57,718 nucleotides of DNA from Yoonia sp. (lineage in GTDB: Bacteria; Pseudomonadota; Alphaproteobacteria; Rhodobacterales; Rhodobacteraceae), in NCBI GenBank assembly GCA_029250945.1, contig JAQXEG010000010.1, forward strand, positions 1 to 57,718, read 5' to 3'. The position numbers were made by a program, and so were the translations under genes. Position 1 is the stretch's first letter. Each line of letters starts with the position of its first letter. This document shows positions 16,211-25,491 of this stretch, piece after piece. The notes beneath the pieces were generated by a model. It saw only the letters and a list, made by a program, of their open reading frames with translations, was not told the DNA's origin and did no database searches.

Positions 16211-17416
16211 TCAGATTGGCTTTTTGCGCAAGGGCAGAAAGACGATGATCGCCCCGATCACCAAAACCGCAGACAACAGGAACGGCGCACCGGGAAGAAA
16301 GACGGCGCTGTCTGTTTTTGTGAAGAAAAAGAACGTCTGCGTCATGAACAAAGGGGCCGCGATGGATGAGACGGCATTGATTGACGTCAGGGCGCCCTGC
16401 AACTCACCCTGTTGGTCGTCGGACGCTGCCTGCGACATCAATCCTTGTAAGGCTGGACCGGCGATGGATCCAAGTGAGGCGAGCGGTGTCAGCAGCAGCG
16501 CGATCCATCCATTCGTCACAAATGCCAGTGCGACAAAGGCGATGACATCGACGCTGAGCCCCAAGATCACGGTGTTCCGTTCCCCGATCCGCGCAAGGAT
16601 CGGGCGGATCAGAACCCCTTGGACCAAGGCGATCCCGATCCCGAAGGTGGCAAGCGACAGGCCTACCATGCCGGGGCCCCAGCCGAATTGTAGTTTGCCG
16701 AAATAAGCCCAGACGCTGGGGTAGACGAAAAACCCGATGCCATAGATGAATGTCATGCCCAGCATACGGCCCAAGCCGGGCAGTTTGCCGATTTGCCGGA
16801 ATGCGCCGAGCGGGTTTGCCCGCGCAAAGCTGAAGGGGCGTCTGATCTTATCCGTAACCGTTTCGGGCAACGCGAAGTAGCCGAATACAGCATTCGCTGC
16901 AGCCAAAACAGCGGCCGCCCAGAACGGTGCGCGCGTGCCATATTCCGCCAGCAAACCGCCCATGAGCGGCCCCAGCACAAAGCCAACGCCAAAGGCGGCG
17001 CCGATCAGGCCAAAGTTGGCGCTTTTGTCCTCTGGTTTGGAAATGTCGGCCATAGACGCAGTGGCGGTTGATTGCGTGGCGGCGGTGATCCCGCCGATGA
17101 TCCGCCCGATGACCAACAGCCAGATCGTACCAGCCACAGCCATTAGCACGTAATCGAATGCCATAACCACAAGCGCGATTAGCAGAACGGGGCGCCGCCC
17201 GAACCTGTCGGACAGGCCGCCGATGAAAGGGCCGAACAGAAACTGCATCACCGCGAAGATCGACGCAAGGATGCCGCCCCAAACGGCGGCTTGGCCCAGA
17301 TCACCCGCGTCCAACTCTTGGATCAGATCGGGCATTACGGGCATAATCAGGCCGATGCCCATGCTGTCGATCATGACAGTGAGCAGGATAAAGATCATTG
17401 GCAGGCGGCTATGCAT
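16211..17416 (-). CDS. MFS drug efflux transporter, TetA-like
   Basis: A 401-residue, 12-helix major facilitator protein. Motif A between helices 2 and 3 is GGLSDRFGRRPVLL and motif C is GAAFGVGFVLGPLMGGLL, both typical of drug/H+ antiporters of the TetA(A-E) group. It pumps a small hydrophobic compound out of the cell; real tetracycline resistance cannot be concluded. It lies 68 bases upstream of the alcohol dehydrogenase gene on the same strand and 55 bases downstream of the enol-lactonase-like gene. Confidence 0.82.
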   Translation of the reverse strand: MHSRLPMIFILLTVMIDSMGIGLIMPVMPDLIQELDAGDLGQAAVWGGILASIFAVMQFLFGPFIGGLSDRFGRRPVLLIALVVMAFDYVLMAVAGTIWLLVIGRIIGGITAATQSTATASMADISKPEDKSANFGLIGAAFGVGFVLGPLMGGLLAEYGTRAPFWAAAVLAAANAVFGYFALPETVTDKIRRPFSFARANPLGAFRQIGKLPGLGRMLGMTFIYGIGFFVYPSVWAYFGKLQFGWGPGMVGLSLATFGIGIALVQGVLIRPILARIGERNTVILGLSVDVIAFVALAFVTNGWIALLLTPLASLGSIAGPALQGLMSQAASDDQQGELQGALTSINAVSSIAAPLFMTQTFFFFTKTDSAVFLPGAPFLLSAVLVIGAIIVFLPLRKKPI

Positions 17417-17471
17417 TTTACGCTCCGGTTGGGTGGGGACGAGTTACGGGGTTTGGGGCGGTTTGCAAACC

Positions 17472-18272
17472 TTAGATGTGGCCTGTGTCGTGCATGAATT
17501 GTGTGACCACTTCTGCAAATCTGATGGGGTCCTCAACACAGGGCAGGTGGCCCGCGCGTGACATCACGGTGAATTGCGAACCGGGGATCAGGTCAACAGT
17601 TTCGCGCACAAGATCAGCAGGTGTAGTTTGATCCTGCCCGCCAGCAATGCCAAGGGTGGGGATGCGCAGTCCAGACGTTGGTGTGTAGAAATCCGTGCCA
17701 GCAATGGCCGCACAGACACCGGCATAACCCACAGGATTAATCCCGCTGAGCATCGCGTGAAGCGGGGCCACGTCGCCGCCATGCAGAAAGTCGCGCCCGA
17801 ACCAACGGGGCATGATCGCGTCGGCCAGCGCAGGCATCGTGCCGTCCTCGACCGCCTTAATCCGATCCTCCCAGAACGTTGGGTTGCTGATTTTTGCTGC
17901 TGTGTTCGATAGAACCATGCTGCGGATCAGATCGGGGCGTTTGACGGCAAGGCCTTGGGCGACCATGCCACCCACGCTGATACCAACGATCATCGCATCC
18001 TTTACCGCCGCCGCGTCGCACACTGCGGCGGCGTCACTGATCAACTGTCCCATGGTGTAGGGGCCTAGGGGCGCGTCAGATTGCCCATGCCCGCGCATGT
18101 CATAGCGAATAATCCGAAGCGTATAGGGCATGAGCGGTACCACCTTGCGCCACAGGTCCATCGTGCTGCCCAATGATCCCGCCAGCACAAGGGTCGGGGC
18201 CTGCGGGTCGGTTTGTCCGTCAATCTGCCCGCGGAGTGTGACGCCATTGTTGGTCGCCGAAAAAGTTGCCAT
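17472..18272 (-). CDS. pcaD: 3-oxoadipate enol-lactonase-like alpha/beta hydrolase
   Basis: A 266-residue alpha/beta hydrolase. The oxyanion region is LVLAGSLGSTMDLW, the nucleophile elbow VGISVGGMVAQGLA, the catalytic Asp GGQDQTT and the catalytic His RAGHLPCVEDP. GSLGSTMDLW and ISVGGMVAQGLA are characteristic of PcaD, which opens 3-oxoadipate enol-lactone in the beta-ketoadipate pathway. Neighbouring pca genes are absent, so the assignment rests on sequence alone. ATG at 18272 follows AAAGG. Confidence 0.75.
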   Translation of the reverse strand: MATFSATNNGVTLRGQIDGQTDPQAPTLVLAGSLGSTMDLWRKVVPLMPYTLRIIRYDMRGHGQSDAPLGPYTMGQLISDAAAVCDAAAVKDAMIVGISVGGMVAQGLAVKRPDLIRSMVLSNTAAKISNPTFWEDRIKAVEDGTMPALADAIMPRWFGRDFLHGGDVAPLHAMLSGINPVGYAGVCAAIAGTDFYTPTSGLRIPTLGIAGGQDQTTPADLVRETVDLIPGSQFTVMSRAGHLPCVEDPIRFAEVVTQFMHDTGHI

Positions 18273-18290
18273 GTGATCCAGCCTTTGATC

Positions 18291-18332
18291 CAAAAGAAAA
18301 AGCCGCGCTATGGGTTTCCCCGGCGCGGCTTT
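18291..18332 (-). terminator. Rho-independent terminator on the minus strand
   Basis: AGCCGCGC (18301-18308) pairs with GCGCGGCT (18323-18330). Read on the minus strand the stem is followed by TTTTCTTTTGG. It ends the operon made of the HAD, hydrolase, dehydratase and EEP remnant genes, so pcaD must have its own promoter downstream of it. Confidence 0.75.
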
Positions 18333-18435
18333 GTCCTGTCACCCGGTCCATCGCTTGCGCGGGACGCAGGGTAACCCTCCCTGCCGCGCACTTGATTGGA
18401 TTCTTAGAATTGTGTCAATACGGTTAATTTTCAGC

Positions 18436-19063
18436 CTATGATTGTTTTTTGTCACGCATGGTGAAATGCGCCATGATCTGCTCGTGGTCAGAGGCGAGTT
18501 TGTTATAAGGTGCCTCGGGGTGGCTGCCGTCGGTCAGGTGATCGTTCAGCACACTAAAATAGTCTATTTCACCGATATGATCGGCGCTTTCGGACAGGAA
18601 ATGCGCGGACATGAAAATCTGGTCGATGGATTCGAACACACCGCCAAAGGCCGAGGTATAGATCATGTCGCGTGCTGATTTGCGCACGAACAGTTTTTCC
18701 GCAGAATGCAGGCGGCGGGCGTTGATCTGGGCGCGGATCAACTCGTTTTCCTTGTCGGTGTAACGATCACCTTTGTGTTCCGCGTCGTGGCGGCGCATCC
18801 ATGCATAGTTTTTGAATGGCGCCTCGCCAGAAATGATCTCAGAGCTGACGGCATGTTCGCCATCGTTGAAATCACCCAGCACCATGACAGGGTTGCCTGC
18901 ATCAAGTTTGGACAGGATTTTGCGGCGCAGCACCCAAGCCTCGGCCATGCGGCGCAGGTCCGCACGCAGGCAGCCCATCGCACGCCCGGCGGGAAGGGCG
19001 CGCCAGCGGGGCGGCCCAATTCCCCCAGTTTCGATTTCAGCTGGCGATGGTGAAATCGGTCAT
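18436..19063 (-). pseudogene. EEP family hydrolase with a large internal deletion
   Basis: The start overlaps the dehydratase stop (ATGA) and reads MTDFTIA. The DNA then jumps to LKSKLGELGRPAG, a segment that in intact homologs lies deep in the protein, so roughly the first half is deleted and the join creates a TGA. One more frameshift near 18985 follows before a long open stretch (AMGCLRADLRRMAEAWVLRR, VMVLGDFNDGEH, SIDQIFMSAHF, LASDHEQIMAHF). This last stretch keeps the GDFND and SDHEQ motifs of endonuclease/exonuclease/phosphatase enzymes but lacks the N-terminal catalytic residues. Confidence 0.75.
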
Positions 19064-20028
19064 AGGGTCTCCAATGCGCGGGCGAACTGCGCGGGGTCGA
19101 CGTTGCCGCCGGTTATTACGGCGATCACAGCGTCGCCATCAAATTGATCAGGGTGGAACAGCGCGGCAGCAAGGGCTGCGGCCCCGCCCGGTTCCACCAC
19201 AATTTTGAGCCGCGCAAAGGCGTGGGCCATCGCGCGCAGGCATTCATCATCAGTGACGACAACACCGGGGCCGCAATGATCCTTCAGGATCGGGAAGGTC
19301 AGATCACCGGGTTGCGGGGTGACGATAGCATCGCAGATTGACCCACCCATCATGGCATTGCGTTCAATCTGGCCGGACACAAGGGATCGTGTCACATCAT
19401 CAAAACCCTGCGGTTCCGCAGGTCGCACCCGCATGTTTGGCGCAGTCTCAGCCAGCGCCAGCGCGATCCCAGACGTCAGCCCACCGCCACCGCAGCAGAC
19501 CATCACATCGGCCTTGGTAACCCCAAGCTCTGCGGCCTGCGTGGCGATTTCAAGGCCGGTTGTGCCTTGACCGGCGACCACCTGCGGCTCGTCATAGGGA
19601 CGGATCAGGGTCAGGCCGCGTTCGCTTGCAATTTGCGTGCCAAGGGCGTCTCGGTCTTCGTTTTCGCGGTCGTATAGGATCACCTCTGCGCCCAAGGCGC
19701 GGGTGTTGTCGATCTTCATTCGCGGGGCATCTGCGGGCATGATGATCACGGCAGGTGCGCCGTGTTTCGCTGCCGCCATTGCGACACCCTGCGCATGGTT
19801 GCCCGATGAATAGGCGATCACGCCGGTTTTAAGCGTATTGTCGGTCAGGGCTGAAACCGCAGACCATGCGCCGCGAAATTTGAACGATCCGGTGTGTTGC
19901 AGGCATTCCGCCTTGATCAACACCTGACGCCCGGCGATGTCATCCAAGAACGGGGACGTCAGCATTGGGGTGATCCGTGCATGGCCCTTGATCCGGTTTG
20001 CGGCTGCGGTGATCATCTCAAAATTCAT
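19060..20028 (-). CDS. PLP-dependent threonine/serine dehydratase-like enzyme
   Basis: A 322-residue fold-type II PLP enzyme. The Schiff-base Lys is K50 in TGSFKFRGA. The substrate loop is SSGNHAQGVA and the phosphate-binding glycine loop CCGGGGLTSG. It lacks the C-terminal ACT-like regulatory domain of IlvA, so it is a catabolic-type threonine/serine dehydratase or a relative such as serine or hydroxyaspartate racemase/dehydratase. It overlaps the hydrolase gene by 11 bases and the EEP remnant by 4, forming one operon. Confidence 0.85.
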   Translation of the reverse strand: MNFEMITAAANRIKGHARITPMLTSPFLDDIAGRQVLIKAECLQHTGSFKFRGAWSAVSALTDNTLKTGVIAYSSGNHAQGVAMAAAKHGAPAVIIMPADAPRMKIDNTRALGAEVILYDRENEDRDALGTQIASERGLTLIRPYDEPQVVAGQGTTGLEIATQAAELGVTKADVMVCCGGGGLTSGIALALAETAPNMRVRPAEPQGFDDVTRSLVSGQIERNAMMGGSICDAIVTPQPGDLTFPILKDHCGPGVVVTDDECLRAMAHAFARLKIVVEPGGAAALAAALFHPDQFDGDAVIAVITGGNVDPAQFARALETL

Positions 20029-20842
20029 GCAGGTCCTCCAACCATTCTGTTAGCGCATCAAGCGCGTCGTCTTCGTCCAGAAACGGCACATGGCCACGGC
20101 CCGCAATATCGGCACGGATCATGTCAGGGCGACGACGCAGCATTTCATCCGCGGTTTCCTCTGACAGCAAATCGGAATTGGCCCCGCGGATCAGCGCCAG
20201 TGGCACCCCCCCCAGCGCATCATAAAGCGGCCATAGATCGGGCGTTGGTTCATCTTGGGTCGCCAGCACCGTATCACGCAGCTTCGGGTCATAGCGAATG
20301 ACCAGCCCGTCTGCCGTTTGGGCGTAATGTGCGCGGACCTCGGCCAGCCAGCGGGCATGGGGGACGCCCTCAAAATGGGTCCACAGCTTTGCGCGCGCGC
20401 GCGCTGCGTCCTCATGGTTATCCTGTGCCGGATTGCGCCCGATATAATCGCGCACGACATTCATGCCGCGTTCCTCAATCACCGGGCCGATGTCATTTAG
20501 TGCGACACCTAACAAACGATCCTTGTGCGTCGCCGCCAACATCATCGCGATGAGCCCACCGCGTGAAGTGCCCAAGATCGCGGCCTGCGCGATGCCCAGA
20601 TGGTCCAACAGCGCCAGTGCATCAGTACCTTCTTGCGGGATCGTATAGGTGGTGGGGTCTGCCCAATCCGACTGCCCGCGCCCGCGATAATCCATCCGGA
20701 TCAGGCGCACCGGCATATGCGGCGCCACATGATCAAAATCGGCGGTATTGCGGGTTAGCCCCGCAAGGCACAGCACGGGAATACCCTTGCCGCTTTCCTC
20801 GTAGTACAGCTTGGTCCCGTCGGGGGTGGTGAAATGGGGCAT
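20018..20842 (-). CDS. Alpha/beta hydrolase family protein
   Basis: A 274-residue hydrolase: oxyanion strand VLCLAGLTRNTADFD, arginine-rich RMDYRGRGQSDWAD, nucleophile elbow ILGTSRGGLIAM, acid residue region IRGANSDLLSEET and catalytic His GRGHVPFLDE. The substrate is unknown; it is likely an esterase or C-C/ester-bond hydrolase. It shares one base with the end of the HAD gene and overlaps the dehydratase start, so it is translationally coupled on both sides. Confidence 0.85.
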   Translation of the reverse strand: MPHFTTPDGTKLYYEESGKGIPVLCLAGLTRNTADFDHVAPHMPVRLIRMDYRGRGQSDWADPTTYTIPQEGTDALALLDHLGIAQAAILGTSRGGLIAMMLAATHKDRLLGVALNDIGPVIEERGMNVVRDYIGRNPAQDNHEDAARARAKLWTHFEGVPHARWLAEVRAHYAQTADGLVIRYDPKLRDTVLATQDEPTPDLWPLYDALGGVPLALIRGANSDLLSEETADEMLRRRPDMIRADIAGRGHVPFLDEDDALDALTEWLEDLHEF

Positions 20843-21522
20843 CAGGTGACCTTTGGTATTGGTGTCAGATCGTTCATGATATGGTGCGGCGTGGCGTATA
20901 GTCGATCAATTGGCGCACCAGTGCGGTTGACCCAAGCGGTAGTGAACCCGTAACCGGCCGCACCAGCCGCATCCCATCCATTGGATGAGACGAACAAAAC
21001 GTCATTCGGCGTACAGTCAAAACGTGCGCCCACAAGGTCATAGACCGATGCATGGGGCTTGAACACGCCTGCATCTTCGACCGATAAAACGGCATCTAAT
21101 ACGTCCGCTAACCCCGCCGAAGTAACCGCCGCGTCCAGCATCGCAGGCGACCCGTTAGATAAGATCGCAGTTTTGGCCCCTGCAAGGCGCAGCCGCGTCA
21201 GGACGGCGAACGCCTCGGGAAACGCGTCCAATTCCCAGTAAAGTTCTAGCAATCTCTGGCGTAACGCAGGATCGCCCAGCTTTGCGGTCTCAAGCGCCCA
21301 ATCCAGCCCGTCTTGGGTGACCTGCCAGAAATCGCAATGATGTCCGGCAATGGCGCGCAACCACGTATATTCCAGCTGTTTAGCTCGCCAATTGGCCGCA
21401 ACTGCTGGCCAATTGGCGGCAAGGGACGCAAATGCAGGATCGGCCGCAGCGGACCGTGCGGCGGCATTCACGTCAAACAACGTGCCGTAGGCGTCGAAAA
21501 CATAGACGGATTTGGGCAACAT
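20842..21522 (-). CDS. Haloacid dehalogenase, type II
   Basis: A 226-residue HAD-superfamily enzyme of the L-2-haloacid dehalogenase type. The nucleophile Asp is D10 in VYVFDAYGTLFDV. Motif II is AILSNGSPAML, motif III Lys is in GVFKPHASVYDL, and the dehalogenase-specific FVSSNGWDAAGA follows. The substrate would be an (S)-2-haloalkanoate, although many such genes act on unknown metabolites. The ATG at 21522 is chosen because AAAAGGGA lies 5 bases upstream. First gene of a four-gene operon. Confidence 0.85.
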   Translation of the reverse strand: MLPKSVYVFDAYGTLFDVNAAARSAAADPAFASLAANWPAVAANWRAKQLEYTWLRAIAGHHCDFWQVTQDGLDWALETAKLGDPALRQRLLELYWELDAFPEAFAVLTRLRLAGAKTAILSNGSPAMLDAAVTSAGLADVLDAVLSVEDAGVFKPHASVYDLVGARFDCTPNDVLFVSSNGWDAAGAAGYGFTTAWVNRTGAPIDRLYATPHHIMNDLTPIPKVT

Positions 21523-21649
21523 ACGGTCCCTTTTCATGCGGCTTGTGGCAAAGACTGTCACACCATCGTCGCGCCGAAAAGGGGCAAAGCGATTTGCATC
21601 TGCCGCTGACCCTGCGTAGGCAGCCCCATATCATTTTGAAAGAGAGACC

Positions 21650-22084
21650 ATGACACAAGCAAAAGCCGGCGACACGATCCGCATCCAGTACAAAGGCACC
21701 CTCAAATCAGGCGAGGTTTTCGATAGCTCCGAAGGGCGCGATCCGCTCGAATTCACCCTTGGCTCCGGTATGATCATCAAGGGGCTAGATGCCGCAATCT
21801 ACGGCATGATCGTGGGCGAAAAGAAGGTTGCCGAAATCCCTTGCGCCGACGCCTACGGAGAGCTGAACCCAGCCGCCCGCCAGCCGGTTCCGCGTAGCGA
21901 ATTCCCCGACGATATCCCGGCCGAGGTTGGCACGCAGTTGCAAATGCAATCACCTGAGGGACAAGTCATTCCTGTTGTCATCGCCGAAGTGTCTGACACA
22001 GAAATTACGCTCGATGCGAACCACCCACTCGCGGGCCAAGACCTCACCTTTGATTTTGAAATCACAGGTATCGACGCGGCGTAG
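21650..22084 (+). CDS. FKBP-type peptidyl-prolyl isomerase, SlyD-like
   Basis: A 144-residue soluble FKBP. The isomerase core is IRIQYKGTLKSGEVFDSSEG, PLEFTLGSGMIIKGLDAAI and GEKKVAEIPCADAYG. An IF (insert-in-flap) chaperone domain follows (PRSEFPDDIPAEVGTQLQM...ITLDANHPLAGQDLTFDFEI), the arrangement of SlyD. It catalyses prolyl cis-trans isomerisation and acts as a folding chaperone. The His-rich metal-binding tail of E. coli SlyD is absent. Confidence 0.88.
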   Translation: MTQAKAGDTIRIQYKGTLKSGEVFDSSEGRDPLEFTLGSGMIIKGLDAAIYGMIVGEKKVAEIPCADAYGELNPAARQPVPRSEFPDDIPAEVGTQLQMQSPEGQVIPVVIAEVSDTEITLDANHPLAGQDLTFDFEITGIDAA

Positions 22085-22113
22085 GCTTCTTTTGAGCTTA
22101 AATATGCCGGGGT

Positions 22114-22130
22114 CTGGGGCAGCGCCCCAG
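22114..22130. terminator. Hairpin between convergent FKBP and fabI genes
   Basis: CTGGGGC-AGC-GCCCCAG is a perfect 7-bp stem with a 3-base loop in the 66-bp convergent gap. There is no T run on either side, so it may be a weak bidirectional terminator only. Confidence 0.45.
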
Positions 22131-22150
22131 CCCATCAAACTGCGCCGCGG

Positions 22151-22939
22151 TCAGAGGTTTTCTGGCTGCGGCATCCCCAGCACGTGATAGCCGCCATCAA
22201 CGCGGATAATCTCACCTGTTGTGGACGCCCCCACATCAGACGCCAGATAAACGGCCGTGCCGCCAACAGCCTCTAATGTGGCATTGCTGCGCATCGGGGC
22301 GTTTTCGCCGGTGTGCTTATAGGTCTTGCGCGCGCCACCGATCGCCGCCCCTGCAAGGGTTTTCATCGGACCGGGTGAGATCGCGTTCACGCGAATGCCG
22401 TCTGGGCCCAGATCATTGGCGAGATAGCGCACAGCGCTTTCCAAAGCGGCCTTGGCGACGCCCATCACGTTGTAGAACGGGGTCACCTTGTTCGCACCTT
22501 GGTAAGTCAGCGTCAGGATTGTGCCACCGTCGGGCATCAATGCCATCGCGCGTTTGGACACATCAATCAGGGAATAACAGCTGATCACCATCGAGTTTTT
22601 GAAGTTCTCGACAGAGGTATCCGAAATCCGGCCCGTCAGCTCATTCTTGTCTGAATAGGCAATCGCGTGGACGACGAAATCCAGCTTGCCCCATTTCGCC
22701 TCTAACGCGGCAAAGGCGGCATCCATTGACGCAGCATCCGTCACATCGACATCCACCATAAAATCCGACCCAACCGAGGCCGCGAGCGGCTCCAGCCGTT
22801 TGCCAAACGCCTCACCCTGATAGGTGAACGCTAGCTCTGCGCCAGCCTCGGCCATTGATTTGGCGATACCCCATGCGATGGACCGCTCATTGGCGACCCC
22901 CATGATCAAGCCGCGCTTGCCTTGCATTGAAATGGTCAT
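22151..22939 (-). CDS. fabI: Enoyl-ACP reductase (NADH)
   Basis: A 262-residue short-chain-dehydrogenase-fold enzyme that carries out the last reduction of fatty-acid elongation. The cofactor loop is GVANERSIAWGIA, the enoyl-reductase form of the Gly-rich loop. The catalytic residues fall at the canonical E. coli positions: Y146 (TYQGA), Y156 (FYNVMGVAK) and K163. SPGPMKTLAG is the substrate-loop region. It lies 71 bases downstream of fabB on the same strand, the usual fabA-fabB-fabI order. Confidence 0.96.
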   Translation of the reverse strand: MTISMQGKRGLIMGVANERSIAWGIAKSMAEAGAELAFTYQGEAFGKRLEPLAASVGSDFMVDVDVTDAASMDAAFAALEAKWGKLDFVVHAIAYSDKNELTGRISDTSVENFKNSMVISCYSLIDVSKRAMALMPDGGTILTLTYQGANKVTPFYNVMGVAKAALESAVRYLANDLGPDGIRVNAISPGPMKTLAGAAIGGARKTYKHTGENAPMRSNATLEAVGGTAVYLASDVGASTTGEIIRVDGGYHVLGMPQPENL

Positions 22940-23010
22940 TGTGTCGTCCTGACGTGTTAGGCTGAGGGCAATTCACCGCCCCCCAATTTTCATGATCCGA
23001 AAGGCGTGGT

Positions 23011-24240
23011 TTAGCCTTTGAACTTGCTCAACAGCATGGATCCGTTGGTCCCACCAAACCCGAATGAGTTTGTCATTACGGTATCAAGCCCTGCATCTTC
23101 TTTCAGGCTCGTGGCGATTTCGGCAGGGTCTAGCGCAGGATCAAGCGTTTCCACGTTGATCGACGGCGCGATGAAATCGTTTTGCAGCATCAGCAGGCAA
23201 TACACCGCCTCTGACGCGCCAGTGGCCCCTTGGGAATGGCCTGTCATGGATTTGGTGGATGACACGGGTGGCGTCGCACCTTGGCCGAACACGCGGCGTA
23301 CCGCTTCAATCTCGCCAACGTCGCCAACCGGCGTTGATGTACCGTGGGCGTTGATATAGCTGATCTTGCGGCCCTTCGGCAGCGTATCCAGCGCAAGGCG
23401 CATGGCCCGCTCGCCGCCCTCACCCGATGGGGCAACCATGTCGGCACCATCCGACGTCGCGCCAAAGCCGGTGACCTCTGCATAGATTTTAGCACCACGT
23501 GCCTGCGCGTGCTCAAGGCTTTCTAGCACAAGCATCGCACCACCACCGGCAATCACAAAACCGTCGCGGTCCGCGTCGAATGCACGTGACGCGCGTTCGG
23601 GCGTATCGTTGTATTTCGATGACATCGCACCCATTGCGTCAAACAGGCACGACAATGTCCAATCCAGCTCTTCGCCGCCGCCCGCAAACATGACGTCTTG
23701 CTTGCCCATCATGATCTGCTCAGATGCCGACCCTATACAGTGTAGCGACGTGGAACAGGCCGACGTGATCGAATAGTTAATACCCTTGATCTGGTATTGC
23801 GTCGCAAGGTTCGCGCTGATCGTGGATGACATGCATTTTGGCACGGCAAACGGACCGATCCGCTTGGTCGCACCTGTGTTCTTAACAACGTCGTGGGCGG
23901 CCAACATCGCCGATGTGGATGGCCCGCCAGAACCCGCGATCAGACCTGTCCGGATATTGGATACAGTCGCCTCATCCAGCCCCGCATCCTCAATCGCTTG
24001 CCCCATCGCGATATAGGCATAGGCCGCGCCGGGTCCCATGAACCGCAGGGCGCGCTTGTCGACGTGGTCTTTGATATCCAGCTTGACCGTGCCAGCGATC
24101 TGGGACCGGAAACCATGCTCGGTCATCTCAGGTGATGCTTCGATCCCCGATTTGCCCGCCTTGAGTGAGGCCAAAACCTCATCCGCGTTATTCCCGATGG
24201 GGGATACGATTCCCAGACCTGTGATGACGACGCGACGCAT
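23011..24240 (-). CDS. fabB: Beta-ketoacyl-ACP synthase I
   Basis: A 409-residue condensing enzyme of type II fatty-acid synthesis, needed for unsaturated chains. The nucleophile is C162 in [11 protein letters not shown]. The two catalytic His are in [11 protein letters not shown] and [15 protein letters not shown], and the C-terminal [11 protein letters not shown] loop is present. FabB rather than FabF is supported by sequence and by its place next to fabA. The ATG at 24240 follows AAGGAG; a longer frame upstream is proline-rich and without a ribosome site. Confidence 0.95.
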   Translation of the reverse strand: MRRVVITGLGIVSPIGNNADEVLASLKAGKSGIEASPEMTEHGFRSQIAGTVKLDIKDHVDKRALRFMGPGAAYAYIAMGQAIEDAGLDEATVSNIRTGLIAGSGGPSTSAMLAAHDVVKNTGATKRIGPFAVPKCMSSTISANLATQYQIKGINYSITSACSTSLHCIGSASEQIMMGKQDVMFAGGGEELDWTLSCLFDAMGAMSSKYNDTPERASRAFDADRDGFVIAGGGAMLVLESLEHAQARGAKIYAEVTGFGATSDGADMVAPSGEGGERAMRLALDTLPKGRKISYINAHGTSTPVGDVGEIEAVRRVFGQGATPPVSSTKSMTGHSQGATGASEAVYCLLMLQNDFIAPSINVETLDPALDPAEIATSLKEDAGLDTVMTNSFGFGGTNGSMLLSKFKG

Positions 24241-24440
24241 TGGCTTCTCCTTAGGCTTGTGTTGGCTCTTTGTAGGATGGGGACGGGGAGGGGGCAAGCG
24301 GGTAGCGCTCATCGGCCTGAAACGGTTTTTTCGGGGCAATCTACGGCGATGTTGCGGTTTCGCACGCGAAACAGGCTGGAATATAGTGCGAATTCAAAAT
24401 CGCGCGGTTGGGCAATGGGAAGTTAGGGGGTCGTTTGGCG

Positions 24441-24821
24441 TTAAAAGCCAATGAGTCGAAGGACCGAAAACGATCCTTTCAGAAACACCGCAGCCGATAA
24501 TGTGCCAGTTATGAAGGCGGGAATTGCGTCCTTCCACGTGTCCCAACGAAGATGGCAAAAGATGGCAAAAGATGGCGCCGATTGATGTGCCGAGAAAAAT
24601 GCCAATGCTCCGATTGGGCCGAGAGCTGAGCTTTGCATCTAAATTGCCAGTGCGCCGAAAAGTTCGACTAGCCCGACCAAGAACATGGTCTTGCGGTTTA
24701 GTCCATATTTTTGAAACATGCCCAATTGGTTTTCAAATATGAATTTTTGCCAGCCCCAAATTTTGATTGAGCTGGCAAAAAGGAAGAGCGCCGACAGAAG
24801 GAAGATTGCCGCTATGTGCAT
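24441..24821 (-). pseudogene. DoxX-like membrane protein, interrupted by a stop codon
   Basis: The frame starts 4 bases after the fabA stop: HIAAIFLLSALFLFASSIKIWG, FENQLGMFQKYGLN and FLVGLVELFGALAI, typical of DoxX-like proteins. A TAG at 24641-24639 follows, where a TGG (Trp) is likely in relatives. The same frame then continues (SSALGPIGALAFFSA, HLRWDTWKDAIPAFITGTLS) to 24441. A 10-base unit CCATCTTTTG is duplicated at about 24548-24575 inside the second half. It sits between fabA and fabB, splitting a normally compact operon. Confidence 0.65.
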
Positions 24822-24825
24822 AATC

Positions 24826-25335
24826 TTAACTCTCGCTCAGCGCGACCTTCATGTCTTTGACTTCGTAAATGACTTCGCCGTCGGCTTCGACGATGCCGTC
24901 TGCGACGCCCATGGTCAGGCGGCGGGTTTGGATGGCTTTGGTGAAGTCGATTTTATAGGTCAGTATTTTGCGGTCGGGGCGCACCATGCCTTTTAGTTTC
25001 ACTTCGCCGACGCCCAGCGCGTAGCCGCGTCCCTGCCAGCCGCGCCAGCCGAGGTTAAAGCCGGTCAGTTGCCACAGCCCGTCAAGGCCAAGGCAGCCGG
25101 GCATGATTGGGTTCCCGGGGAAGTGGCAATCAAAGAACCAAAGGTCGGGGGTGATGTCGAATTCGGCCAGAATATGACCCTTGCCATGGGCACCACCATC
25201 TGCCGACACTTCGGTAATGCGGTCCATCATCAACATGGGCGGAGCGGGCAGTTGCGCATTTCCTTCGCCAAAAAGCTCACCACGGGCGCAGGCCAACAGG
25301 CCCTCTTTGTCAAAACTGGATGGAAAATCTGCCAT
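24826..25335 (-). CDS. fabA: 3-hydroxydecanoyl-ACP dehydratase/isomerase
   Basis: A 169-residue hot-dog-fold enzyme that dehydrates 3-hydroxydecanoyl-ACP and isomerises trans-2 to cis-3-decenoyl-ACP, starting unsaturated fatty-acid synthesis with FabB. The active-site His is H71 in [12 protein letters not shown] and the Asp is D85 in GLDGLWQL, one position from the E. coli numbering. The ATG at 25335 gives the family length; a TTG at 25353 is less likely. It is divergent from irr across 156 bp. Confidence 0.96.
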   Translation of the reverse strand: MADFPSSFDKEGLLACARGELFGEGNAQLPAPPMLMMDRITEVSADGGAHGKGHILAEFDITPDLWFFDCHFPGNPIMPGCLGLDGLWQLTGFNLGWRGWQGRGYALGVGEVKLKGMVRPDRKILTYKIDFTKAIQTRRLTMGVADGIVEADGEVIYEVKDMKVALSES

Positions 25336-25491
25336 GTCACTGCCCTCGGTCAAGCTTGGTTATTTATCATATGGTCCTTAGCATTGCAGGGGACATTGCT
25401 GCAAGGGCACGCCAAACGGGGTTGTTATGCGTTTTCAATTGATTCCGGCTTGGGTTGTCCCATATCATACGCATGAAAGGCATATGATCCT

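Noticed and set aside
16211..17416. Tetracycline-resistance gene
   Set aside because: The MFS motifs place it near TetA, but no TetR is adjacent and many chromosomal efflux pumps share these motifs; only a general efflux call is justified.
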